In this document: piece after piece, positions 35,024 to 42,676 of the stretch
Numbering within the stretch: position 1 is the stretch's first letter
Layout: each line of letters starts with the position of its first letter
From: Candidatus Gastranaerophilales bacterium
GTDB lineage: Bacteria; Cyanobacteriota; Vampirovibrionia; Gastranaerophilales; Gastranaerophilaceae
Assembly (NCBI GenBank): GCA_944326465.1
Contig: CALVEB010000001.1
Coordinates: 62,001 to 126,000 of the forward strand
Reading direction: 5' to 3'
Length of the DNA: 64,000 nt
The notes under the pieces: model-generated
Databases searched by the model: none
Told to the model about the DNA's origin: nothing
The model's input: only the letters and a program-made list of their open reading frames with translations
Translations under genes and position numbers: made by a program

Positions 35024-35158
35024 ATGTTTAGTCCTGAATTTATGAAGTTTTTAATTAATTATCAAAAACCGGAATATACCCCGATATCAGATAAAAAGGA
35101 AATAAAGTTTAACAAAAAAGGCGGCAAACTCGTAGAAGTTTTTGTGCTGAATAAGTAA
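35024..35158 (+). CDS. Small hypothetical protein (44 aa)
   Basis: A short ORF starting MFSPEFMKFLINYQ, with AAGGA about six bases upstream, encodes 44 residues with a basic C-terminal half (NKKGGKLVEVFVLNK). The frame is also open from 34964, but that start has no ribosome-binding site. No homology is recognised. It could be a genuine small protein or a chance ORF. Confidence 0.4.
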   Translation: MFSPEFMKFLINYQKPEYTPISDKKEIKFNKKGGKLVEVFVLNK

Positions 35159-35177
35159 AGGTTGTTTTTAAAACAAA

Positions 35178-35284
35178 CATTGATGATAAAGTCGCCTTCT
35201 ATATCTGAACGACATCTTTATTTTTCACGAAAAGACGTCCTTTAGTTAGTTGTTCCAAGGTATAAGAGCACACCTGTCACGTGC
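35178..35284 (+). repeat. Direct repeat, copy A
   Basis: Starts with CATTGATGATAA and includes GTCGCCTTCTATATCT, CATCTTTATTTTTCAC and TATAAGAGCACACCTGT, all shared with copy B. It ends in a hairpin in which GAGCAC pairs with GTGCTC. The two copies differ by a two-base indel near the start and scattered substitutions, so they do not share a reading frame. Confidence 0.85.
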
Positions 35285-35383
35285 TCGCGTTAAACGGTAG
35301 CGCTTACAACAACGAAAACTCAACGTTTCCGTTGATTGTTGTTTGGCTCTCGCTTCGCTCGTGCCTCTGCTCAACACTATCGA

Positions 35384-35489
35384 CATTGATGATAAAAAGT
35401 CGCCTTCTATATCTAAGTCGCATCTTTATTTTTCACAAAAAGACGCCTTCTGGTTAATCGTTCCAGTGTATAAGAGCACACCTGTGTGC
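35384..35489 (+). repeat. Direct repeat, copy B
   Basis: Second copy of the element, about 100 bases after copy A ends and roughly 85% identical by eye. Its terminal hairpin pairs GCACAC with GTGTGC, so the stem is kept although the sequence and loop differ from copy A. That is suggestive of a conserved RNA or DNA structure. A seven-base A-run follows. Confidence 0.85.
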
Positions 35490-35516
35490 AAAAAAAGAGC
35501 CCTTTTTTAAGGGGCC
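35490..35516 (-). terminator. Minus-strand terminator-like hairpin
   Basis: On the minus strand GGCCCCTT pairs imperfectly with AAGGGCTC around an A-rich loop and is followed by seven T. No minus-strand protein gene precedes it, so if real it would end an unannotated RNA transcribed from 35.5-35.77 kb. Confidence 0.4.
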
Positions 35517-35769
35517 CTGGAATGCAAACTTTAAATCATTCCTCGTAAATAGTGTGAAGTGTAGTGTGCTTAAAATTTCGTTGATTCCTCAATTTCAAGC
35601 ATTTCCTCGTGTTCATATATATAAAGTATTTTTTTGATATATAATTGCTATATTAATTCAACATTTTACCAATTCTTTACAAAAATTCATAATCATATCG
35701 GATACTGGAATTTTTATCCAATAAAGTGTATCATGGTAAGAGAAATACTTAATCTGAAAGGGAGAAAAT

Positions 35770-36567
35770 ATGAAGATATTAATATCAAATGATGACGGAA
35801 TTGCGGCTAATGGTATAAGAGCTTTATCAGAAGCATTATCAGAAAAACACGATGTTTATATTATTGCTCCGGACAGAGAAAGAAGTGCTGCAGGCCACTC
35901 GTTAACCCTGCACACCCCGCTGCGCGTTGAAGAGTTAGATGAACCAGTATACGGCTCAAAACGGGCATGGGTCACAACCGGAACTCCGGGGGATTGCGTT
36001 AAGATTGGTATAAATGCGATTTTATCACCGGAAGAGCAGCCGGATCTTGTTATCTCCGGCATTAATCACGGGCCAAATCTAGGCTCTGATATTTTGTATT
36101 CAGGCACTGTAAGCTGCGCAATGGAAGGGGCAATGCTCGGAGTGCCAAGTATTGCTGTTTCGCTTGCAAGTATGCATTATGAACCTGAAAATTTCAGATT
36201 TTCAGCGCATTTTGTATGCGCGCTGCTTGAAAAATTAAAAGATTTTGAATTTCCTAAAAAATGCATATTGAATATTAACATTCCGCCGCTTGATGCCGAA
36301 GATGTCGCAGGTATTGCCATTGCGGAACTTGGAAATAAAATGTTTACAGACAACTACGAAAAACGCGTTGATCCGAGAGGAAAAGTGTATTACTGGATGG
36401 CCGGTGAACTGATTACCGAGCCGGAAGATGCAAGAACAGACCTTGCTGCAGTACGCAACAATAAAATTTCTATAACGCCGGTAACATTTGAAATGACAAG
36501 AATGGACACAATGCTTGATCTGGATAAAATTCTTTGCCGTGACAAAGGTTATTGCAGCTGGTTTTAA
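35770..36567 (+). CDS. surE: 5'/3'-nucleotidase SurE
   Basis: A 265-residue SurE nucleotidase, which dephosphorylates nucleoside 5'- and 3'-monophosphates and short polyphosphates with a divalent metal. The metal site is ISNDDG near residue 5, followed by APDRERSAAGHSLTL, TGTPGDCVKIGI and SGINHGPNLGSDILYSGTVSCAMEG. Length is normal. It has a good AGGGAG seven bases before the ATG and is separated from the acetolactate-synthase-like gene by about 95 bases that include a palindrome. Secure. Confidence 0.96.
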   Translation: MKILISNDDGIAANGIRALSEALSEKHDVYIIAPDRERSAAGHSLTLHTPLRVEELDEPVYGSKRAWVTTGTPGDCVKIGINAILSPEEQPDLVISGINHGPNLGSDILYSGTVSCAMEGAMLGVPSIAVSLASMHYEPENFRFSAHFVCALLEKLKDFEFPKKCILNINIPPLDAEDVAGIAIAELGNKMFTDNYEKRVDPRGKVYYWMAGELITEPEDARTDLAAVRNNKISITPVTFEMTRMDTMLDLDKILCRDKGYCSWF

Positions 36568-36633
36568 CACGTTCCAATAATAAAATTCTTGTGCAGTCCT
36601 TTTTTTGAATGCTTATAGACCGATTTTATATTT

Positions 36634-36648
36634 TATGATACTATCATA
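36634..36648. promoter_or_regulatory. Perfect 15-bp palindrome upstream of the acetolactate-synthase-like gene
   Basis: TATGATA, a central C and TATCATA form an exact 7+7 inverted repeat 14 bases before the ATG. It includes a TATGAT that could be a -10 element. An operator or promoter overlap is possible; an AT-rich chance match is the alternative. Confidence 0.35.
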
Positions 36649-36662
36649 TCGGAGAATCGGAA

Positions 36663-38261
36663 ATGTTTCAGGTAAAAACAAAACTTCTCAATGGTGCACA
36701 AATACTCATTAACACTCTTACAAACGCAGGAGTAAACACCATTTTCGGTTATCCGGGCAGCGTTGTTCTGAATGTGTATGAAGAACTTTCCAAACAGAAT
36801 TTGCTCAGACACATTCTTGTCCGGCACGAACAGGCAGCAATACATGCTGCAGAAGGATATGCCAAAGTCTCAAACAAAGCAGGCGTTGTACTTGTTACCT
36901 CGGGTCCAGGAGCTACTAATATTGTTACAGGCTGCGCTGATGCTTATTTTGACGGAATTCCGCTTGTAATACTTACAGGTCAGGTCGACAAAAATTTACT
37001 AGGAAAAAATGCTTTTCAGGAAATTGATATTGTCCAAATGACAGAAAACTGTTCTAAAGCCGGATTTAGAGTTACAGATGCGGATATGCTTGAAAAAACA
37101 ATTCTCAAAGCATTTGAGATCTCACAATCCGGCAAAAAAGGCCCTGTAATAGTAGATATTACGCAAAATGTATTTTCGGACATCTCCAATTTTTACGGAG
37201 AAAATATATCCGGATATCAGCCGGAAACTCAATACGATAAGGATTTTACATCAGCACAAAAACTTATCAATACCTCTCACAAACCCGCAATCATTACAGG
37301 GGCAGGAGTCTTACACTCCAATGCAGAAAAAGAATTATTTGAATTTGCTAAAACATTAAATGCCCCCGTTGTATCAACTATGTTAGGCATCGGCAGCTAT
37401 CCGCTTAACGATGAAAATTATTTTGGTATGCTCGGGATTTACGGCAAAAATTCAGCAAATGAAGTACTGCGCAAGTCAGACCTGCTCTTAATTCTCGGAG
37501 CAAGATTTAATGACAGAATTACATCAGTATTCAGACCGGAAGAATTAAATAAAAAAATTCTGCAAGTTGACATCAATTCTGAAGAATTAGGCCGTAATGT
37601 TAATGTCACAGAAAAATACTGCTGTGATATTAAAGAATTTGTACAAAATATTACTGTATCACCGAAATCCGCGGACTGGCTAAATTCAATACAAAAAATA
37701 AAAGTTCAGGACAACATAATATCACGCAAATCCAATATGCTGCATTCCTGCGATGTTATAAAAGAGATTTATAAACACACAGAAATAGTTACAACAGAAG
37801 TTGGTCAGCATCAAATATTTGCCGTACAAAACCTTACACAGGGGATTAAATTCATTACCTCGGGCGGGTTTGGCACGATGGGGTTTGGTTTTCCTGCGGC
37901 AATCGGAGCAGCTGTTGCAAATCCTGAAAAGCATGTCGTGTGCATTGCTGGCGACGGGTCTTTTCAGATGAATATTCAGGAACTCGCAACAGTGAAAGAA
38001 TACAATTTACCGGTTAAAATTATGGTATTAAATAACGGTTATCTCGGAATGGTCAGACAATTACAGGAAAGCAGGTTTGACGGAAATTATTATGAAACCC
38101 GAATATCTAATCCTGATTTTGTAAAACTTGCAGAAAGTTATGGTATTCAGGCGGCAAGAGTATCGTCACCAGATGAATTAAAAGCAGTTCTGGAAAAGGC
38201 CTTTGAAGATAATTCACCGTTCTTAATTGACTTTATCATAGAGCCTATGGAAGAAATATAG
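36663..38261 (+). CDS. Acetolactate-synthase-like thiamine-diphosphate enzyme
   Basis: A 532-residue ThDP enzyme of the acetohydroxyacid synthase large-subunit family, which condenses pyruvate to acetolactate. Seen: the N-terminal FGYPGSVVL and RHEQAAIHAAEGYA (with the catalytic Glu), SGPGATN, and the C-terminal ThDP/Mg motif GDGSFQMNIQELAT ending in NNGYLGMVRQLQE. The Trp found in most AHAS enzymes after GMVRQ is Leu here (L467). In E. coli AHAS II that Trp governs preference for 2-ketobutyrate and binds herbicides. No regulatory small subunit or ilvC is adjacent. It is shorter than typical AHAS (about 560-590). It overlaps convergent ubiA-like by 17 bases. A catabolic acetolactate synthase or another pyruvate-condensing enzyme remains possible. 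Confidence 0.85.
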   Translation: MFQVKTKLLNGAQILINTLTNAGVNTIFGYPGSVVLNVYEELSKQNLLRHILVRHEQAAIHAAEGYAKVSNKAGVVLVTSGPGATNIVTGCADAYFDGIPLVILTGQVDKNLLGKNAFQEIDIVQMTENCSKAGFRVTDADMLEKTILKAFEISQSGKKGPVIVDITQNVFSDISNFYGENISGYQPETQYDKDFTSAQKLINTSHKPAIITGAGVLHSNAEKELFEFAKTLNAPVVSTMLGIGSYPLNDENYFGMLGIYGKNSANEVLRKSDLLLILGARFNDRITSVFRPEELNKKILQVDINSEELGRNVNVTEKYCCDIKEFVQNITVSPKSADWLNSIQKIKVQDNIISRKSNMLHSCDVIKEIYKHTEIVTTEVGQHQIFAVQNLTQGIKFITSGGFGTMGFGFPAAIGAAVANPEKHVVCIAGDGSFQMNIQELATVKEYNLPVKIMVLNNGYLGMVRQLQESRFDGNYYETRISNPDFVKLAESYGIQAARVSSPDELKAVLEKAFEDNSPFLIDFIIEPMEEI

Positions 38262-39210
38262 CTATACTCATAAGAATACAAAATTCCGTCATAAGATTAC
38301 GTGCCTGAAATAAGGTAAAGTAAAATCCAAAGCTTCCTTCTTTCATATAAAATTCTTGATTTTCAAACGGCAAATTCCACCATTTAACAACCGGAATTCT
38401 GTTTTTTTCAAAGATTTTTGTTTCATTATAAGTTATAATTGCAAGCGGCACTGTTAAAAAAGTTATTAGTAAAAACAGATTTTTACTATAATAAGAGAGT
38501 ATTGCAGAGGCGAGATAACCAAAAGTATAAAAAACAGCGAGCAATTTTATTGCTTTGTTTTTATCCCCTATACGGCAGCAGAGAGTTCTTTTGTGCGATG
38601 TCATATCACCGTCAAAATCAAGCATTGTATGCACATACAAAAATCCAAGTGTAAACATGACAACAGCAAAAGAGAGCAATAAAACCTCAAATGAAAATTG
38701 CTTAGTCATAACAAAATAAACACCCTCAAACATCAAGGGGCCGTATGCTATAAAAACAGCGGCTTCACTCAAACCAACAAGTGAACATTTCTGATAAAAA
38801 AGAGTTACAACAGCACCGATTAGCGCAAGCCAGATGACCGGCAACCCTGCTTTAAAAGTTAAGATAAGTCCGATAGTAGCAGCAAGAATACAATAAACAA
38901 TAATCATCACAAGCATCTGACCTAATGTTACACGTCCTTCAAAAATATGGGCGCATTTGCATTTTTGCGCTGATTGTATGTACTTTTCATTGCTGCAGAG
39001 AATTTTATAATCGCAGTAATCATCAATTAAGTTTGTTGCAAGGTGAGCAAAAATTATGCCCAAAAGTGCCAGAATACCGTTGAATACGCAACCGCTATGC
39101 TTAATTCCCCAGACAAAGACAACAAGCCATGACATCACAGTCATAGGAAGTGCAAATGCACGGGAACAATCTAACCAGAATAATACACGCTTAAAAATAT
39201 TGGTTATCAT
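38245..39210 (-). CDS. UbiA-superfamily prenyltransferase
   Basis: A 321-residue polytopic membrane protein of the UbiA superfamily. The two Asp-rich Mg-diphosphate motifs are NLIDDYCDYK (about residue 60) and LDFDGDMTSHKRTL (about residue 200), in an all-helical membrane context. Members attach prenyl chains to aromatic acceptors (menaquinone, ubiquinone, heme O) or build other isoprenoids. I cannot tell which, and MenA-like is one possibility. The frame extends to a TTG at 39222, but the ATG at 39210 overlaps the upstream stop as ATGA, so I use it. It ends the nanE-ROK-small ORF-UbiA operon, an unusual partner set. Confidence 0.85.
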   Translation of the reverse strand: MITNIFKRVLFWLDCSRAFALPMTVMSWLVVFVWGIKHSGCVFNGILALLGIIFAHLATNLIDDYCDYKILCSNEKYIQSAQKCKCAHIFEGRVTLGQMLVMIIVYCILAATIGLILTFKAGLPVIWLALIGAVVTLFYQKCSLVGLSEAAVFIAYGPLMFEGVYFVMTKQFSFEVLLLSFAVVMFTLGFLYVHTMLDFDGDMTSHKRTLCCRIGDKNKAIKLLAVFYTFGYLASAILSYYSKNLFLLITFLTVPLAIITYNETKIFEKNRIPVVKWWNLPFENQEFYMKEGSFGFYFTLFQARNLMTEFCILMSIAIFLP

Positions 39211-39425
39211 TTTAACATACAACCCATTTTTATTACATCTTCATAGTCAGCACCGGCCTCAAGAAGTTCTTCAGCACTCAAGCCAAAAAGAGTAATAAGA
39301 CTAATCGCATTATTATCATTTTCCTTCAATAATTTTACGACTTCTTTGAGTGCATCTTCTCTGGAAAGTTTAAAGAAATCATCCAGATCACCGCGCCTGA
39401 AACCTCTTTTTTTTGCCTTACCCAT
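39207..39425 (-). CDS. Small hypothetical protein in ROK/UbiA operon
   Basis: A 72-residue protein with a basic N-terminus (MGKAKKRGFRRGDL) and an acidic helical C-terminal part (LFGLSAEELLEAGADYEDV). The frame is open to 39458, but the ATG at 39425 overlaps the ROK gene by eight bases and avoids a long overlap. It is coupled to the UbiA-like gene by an ATGA junction. No family recognised. Confidence 0.6.
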   Translation of the reverse strand: MGKAKKRGFRRGDLDDFFKLSREDALKEVVKLLKENDNNAISLITLFGLSAEELLEAGADYEDVIKMGCMLK

Positions 39426-40299
39426 GAGCAGTATCCCCCAGTGCAAGAAGAGCCGCACCTATCATGCCGGAATAGTTGCCGCTTGTTGCCTTGACGACTT
39501 TTGACGGAGTTGTGACGATTTCTTTATTGACAGCTTCCGTCAAATATTCAGTATCCACAAATTCAGCCATAGAGCCGGATAAAACCATTACATCCGGATC
39601 AAAAATATTAGCAAGCCCGATTAGTCCGGCAAGTATATCATTCTGCCAGCGGCTAAAGACAGCAGTCATTTTTTCATCTCCGCGCTTTACCCCGTCAATA
39701 ACATCATAGGTTGTTACATCTTTATTGTTTAGCATTTCTTCTGCCGTATGCTTTAAACCAGTTCCTGATGCGTAACTTTCAAAACAGTCATAAGCCCCGC
39801 AGGTACATTTTCTGTGCCTGTCTGTTCGCATTTTAAAATGCATTTCACCTGCAGCCCCGTTTTTACCTTTGTATAATTTGTTGTCTAAAATTATACCGCC
39901 GCCCACTCCCGTTCCAAGAGTAAGCATAATAGAATACGGCATATCTTTAGAAGCACCGATTATGTGCTCCGCCCAGGCCGCACAATTTGCATCGTTTTCC
40001 ACAAAAACTTTTTTACTGCTCAAGGATTTAAAATCCATTGAGGGATACTCTTTTGCGATATTTCCGGTAGAACCGACAATACCATCATTTGTGTTATTTA
40101 CAGCCCCGCAGGTTGAAAACGCTATTACATCAACTTCACTTTCGTATTTTGTAATAATTTTTTTAAAAAGAGTTTTTATTTCGTCAAAAGTTTTCGGGGT
40201 CGGATTTTTTTCTACATCTGCAACAATTTCACCATTTTCATTTACAATAGTATTGTAGACTTTTGTACCGCCGACATCAATGGCTAAAGCTTTACGCAT
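39418..40299 (-). CDS. ROK-family sugar kinase
   Basis: A 293-residue ROK kinase. Present are the ATP-phosphate motif DVGGTKVYNTIV at the N-terminus, the catalytic region VENDANCAAWAEH, and LGTGVGGGIIL. The ROK zinc signature CTCGAYDCFESYASG (HC-x-CGxxGC-like) is also visible. It phosphorylates glucose, N-acetylmannosamine or a related sugar. Being directly downstream of nanE in the same operon (eight bases apart), N-acetylmannosamine kinase (NanK) is the best contextual guess; glucokinase is the alternative. No sialic-acid lyase (nanA) is in the window. Confidence 0.9.
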   Translation of the reverse strand: MRKALAIDVGGTKVYNTIVNENGEIVADVEKNPTPKTFDEIKTLFKKIITKYESEVDVIAFSTCGAVNNTNDGIVGSTGNIAKEYPSMDFKSLSSKKVFVENDANCAAWAEHIIGASKDMPYSIMLTLGTGVGGGIILDNKLYKGKNGAAGEMHFKMRTDRHRKCTCGAYDCFESYASGTGLKHTAEEMLNNKDVTTYDVIDGVKRGDEKMTAVFSRWQNDILAGLIGLANIFDPDVMVLSGSMAEFVDTEYLTEAVNKEIVTTPSKVVKATSGNYSGMIGAALLALGDTAHG

Positions 40300-40307
40300 A
40301 ATACTCC

Positions 40308-40997
40308 TTACTTCTTCCTCTGTACAAATCTCTTTGTAATCAATTGCGGACGCGTTATAGCAGATCCGATAACAACGCAGTGCGCACCGAGTTCAAAAGC
40401 CCTGTCAACCTCATCAGGTTCCCAGATCCGGCCTTCCAATACAACTGGAATATCAACTTCTTTGACCAGATTTTCCAATAATTCAAAATCAGGGCCGCTG
40501 CCGCGATTTTGAGAAAACTGTGTATATCCGGAAAGCGTTGTAGAAAGCATATTAGCCCCGAGTTTTGCGCAATTTACACCCTCTTCTACAGTTGAAATAT
40601 CAGCCATGGAAACGCGTTTGTTTATTTTTATATATTTAATTGTTTCGGATAAAGTGCTTCCGTCAGGACGCGGGCGTGAAGTACCGTCAAACGCAATTAC
40701 ATCAGCCCCGACACTTATAAGACTTAATACATCATTGACAGTCGGTGTAATATAAACAATTTCCTGCCAGTTAGCCGGTATAATATCAGGTTTTGTTATA
40801 CCGATAACCGGAATATCAAAGAGTGTTTTTGCATTTTTAACATCACGCGTGCCGGCAACACGTAAGCCGCCTGCACCGCCTTTTACTACGGATTTCATCA
40901 TTGCAGCCATGCATTTTTCTAAGTAAAGCGGTTCGCTCGGCATTGCCTGCACTGATACAACAACTTTGTTTTTTAATCGATTAATTATATTATCCAT
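40308..40997 (-). CDS. nanE: N-acetylmannosamine-6-phosphate 2-epimerase
   Basis: A 229-residue NanE TIM barrel. It converts ManNAc-6-phosphate to GlcNAc-6-phosphate in sialic-acid and ManNAc catabolism. Seen: VVVSVQAMPSEPL at the N-terminus, GAGGLRVAG, VIGITK, the catalytic-region VIAFDGTSRPRPDG, and VVLEGRIWEPDEV with VIGSAITRP for phosphate binding. First gene of a four-gene operon. A gut bacterium feeding on host-derived amino sugars is the natural reading, but transporters and nanA are not here. The product call is secure. Confidence 0.94.
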   Translation of the reverse strand: MDNIINRLKNKVVVSVQAMPSEPLYLEKCMAAMMKSVVKGGAGGLRVAGTRDVKNAKTLFDIPVIGITKPDIIPANWQEIVYITPTVNDVLSLISVGADVIAFDGTSRPRPDGSTLSETIKYIKINKRVSMADISTVEEGVNCAKLGANMLSTTLSGYTQFSQNRGSGPDFELLENLVKEVDIPVVLEGRIWEPDEVDRAFELGAHCVVIGSAITRPQLITKRFVQRKK

Positions 40998-41076
40998 ATT
41001 TAGATTATAACGTAAAAAAATATTTTTGCTGTATAATGTTTACAAGAGTTAAAATAAAAAAAGCAAGGGATTAGTA

Positions 41077-42405
41077 ATGAAAAAAACTTTGATAAAATAT
41101 CCGTTTTTAACAAGAGATGTTGAAGTGTATGAACGCGATAACGGTCATAAGATTGTATTAGCCCATAAAGAAGGTAAACTTGTAAATGTCAGCACCTGGG
41201 TTAAAACGGGTTCCATAAATGAAGATGATAAAAATAACGGTATTTCGCATTTTTTAGAGCACCTGATGTTCAAAGGCACACATAACCATAAAGCCGGTGA
41301 ATTTGATAAAATTTTGGAAGCCAAAGGGGCAATTGTTAATGCTGCCACGTGGAAGGATTACACTTTTTATTATGTAACCTTGCCTAAAGGTCAGGAGGAC
41401 AAGGATCTTTATCTTGCAATAGATTTGCATTCAGATATGATGCTTGATCCTGTGTTGCCGGAAGAAGAAATAGGGGCGCCATTTGACTTGAATGACCATA
41501 CTGTAACTGATAAGCGCGAACGTCACGTCGTAATTGAAGAGATAAGAATGCGCAAAGATCAAAACTGGACAAAAGTTTATAATACTTGTAATTTCAATAT
41601 GTATAAAAAACATCCTTATAAACGCGATGTTATAGGTACTCCGGAAATAATTTCACAGGTTACGCAGCCTGAAATTATGAATTACTACAAAACTTTTTAT
41701 TCACCTGAAAACATGACAACAATTATTGTTGGTGATTTTGACCATGAAAAAGTATTAAAGGCTGTTGAAGAAGGATTTGACTTTAAGGGGCGAGTGAATG
41801 CGCCTAAAAAAATCAACGAAATTGATACGCCGACAGATAAAACCATTGTCATTGAAAATACAACAAAATCTAATACCGCATATATGATGATTGGATATCT
41901 GGGGCCGCGTGCAAATGCATTGAAAGAAAATATTGAACTTGATTTAATCAGTATAATACTGGGGGACGGTACAAGTTCAAGACTCTATCAGAATTTGATA
42001 GAAAAGCAGCCTGAACCTATTTTCAATATGATTAACAGCGAACATTACCAGTTCCGTGACGGCAACAATTTCTTTGTTCAGGCTAATTTTAAACCTGAGA
42101 AAAAAGATTTGGCACTGGAACTTGTAAAGGAAGAAATCAACGGTCTTTTGACAAGAAAAATCAGCGAAGATGAATTGCAGAAGGCGAAAAAGAAAATAAA
42201 ATCGCGTTTTGCACAGGAAGCGGAAACCGTTTCTGAGATCGGTGAAACAATCGGATATTATATGACTGTTTGCGAGGACTTGAAACTTATTGAGGATTAT
42301 TTGAAGGATGTCAACGATATTACAGTTGAGGATCTGGAAAACACAATCAAAAAATACCTCAATCTGAACAATGCCGTAATCTCAATCCTCATGCCGGAGA
42401 ATTAA
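41077..42405 (+). CDS. M16-family zinc peptidase
   Basis: A 442-residue M16 (pitrilysin/processing-peptidase) protein. The inverted zinc motif HFLEHLMFKGT (HxxEH) is at about residue 62, and the distal Glu lies in HVVIEEIRM. An inserted loop (EEIGAPFDLNDHTVTDKRER) precedes that Glu and is longer than in typical members. The second, inactive M16 half is complete (YYKTFYSPENMTTIIVGDF, AYMMIGYLGP, GDGTSSRLYQNLIE). No signal peptide, so probably cytosolic peptide processing or degradation. AAGGGA precedes the ATG. It overlaps the convergent HTH gene by four bases. Confidence 0.92.
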   Translation: MKKTLIKYPFLTRDVEVYERDNGHKIVLAHKEGKLVNVSTWVKTGSINEDDKNNGISHFLEHLMFKGTHNHKAGEFDKILEAKGAIVNAATWKDYTFYYVTLPKGQEDKDLYLAIDLHSDMMLDPVLPEEEIGAPFDLNDHTVTDKRERHVVIEEIRMRKDQNWTKVYNTCNFNMYKKHPYKRDVIGTPEIISQVTQPEIMNYYKTFYSPENMTTIIVGDFDHEKVLKAVEEGFDFKGRVNAPKKINEIDTPTDKTIVIENTTKSNTAYMMIGYLGPRANALKENIELDLISIILGDGTSSRLYQNLIEKQPEPIFNMINSEHYQFRDGNNFFVQANFKPEKKDLALELVKEEINGLLTRKISEDELQKAKKKIKSRFAQEAETVSEIGETIGYYMTVCEDLKLIEDYLKDVNDITVEDLENTIKKYLNLNNAVISILMPEN

Positions 42406-42611
42406 TCAAAATCGAAAAAATCTTTTACCGGCATTTCTAGCACATCCGCAAGCTGGAATAATTTTCTGAGACTGATAAATTCCTTTCCTGTTTCAATGCA
42501 GGCAATATGTTCACGCGAAAAATCAAGAATTTCCGCAAGCTGATTTTGCGAAAGCTTTTTCTGCTTGCGAAATTTTTTTATATTTGCTCCTAAAAGATTA
42601 AGTCTTGACAT
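42402..42611 (-). CDS. Small XRE-family HTH regulator
   Basis: A 69-residue one-domain Cro/CI-type regulator: ANIKKFRKQKKLSQNQLAEILDFSREHIACIETGKEFIS is the five-helix HTH. It starts at an ATG at 42611 with GAGG about 12 bases upstream; the longer open frame upstream is AT-rich and lacks support. It is divergent from the Cys-rich pseudopilin gene across 65 bases, so it may regulate that gene or itself. It overlaps the M16 gene tail-to-tail by four bases. Confidence 0.85.
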   Translation of the reverse strand: MSRLNLLGANIKKFRKQKKLSQNQLAEILDFSREHIACIETGKEFISLRKLFQLADVLEMPVKDFFDFD

Positions 42612-42676
42612 ATTTTTATTTTGCCTCAATAATAATAGTAAATATGTAAGGTGATACATTACAAATGGAGGTATAA

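Larger units (their letters stand above)
35159..35769. other. Long intergenic region with duplicated structured element
   Basis: About 610 bases without a convincing ORF. It holds two copies of an approximately 106-base direct repeat (35178-35284 and 35384-35489). Between them is an inverted repeat pairing ACAACAA with TTGTTGT and CAACG with CGTTG. A hairpin followed on the minus strand by seven T lies at 35490-35516. The remaining AT-rich stretch (35521-35769) should carry the surE promoter, which I cannot place precisely. Confidence 0.6.

Noticed and set aside
33237..35633. Shared TATATATAAAGTATTTT strings at about 33.24 and 35.62 kb
   Set aside because: They are low-complexity AT stretches, likely chance or generic promoter DNA; no wider similarity surrounds them.
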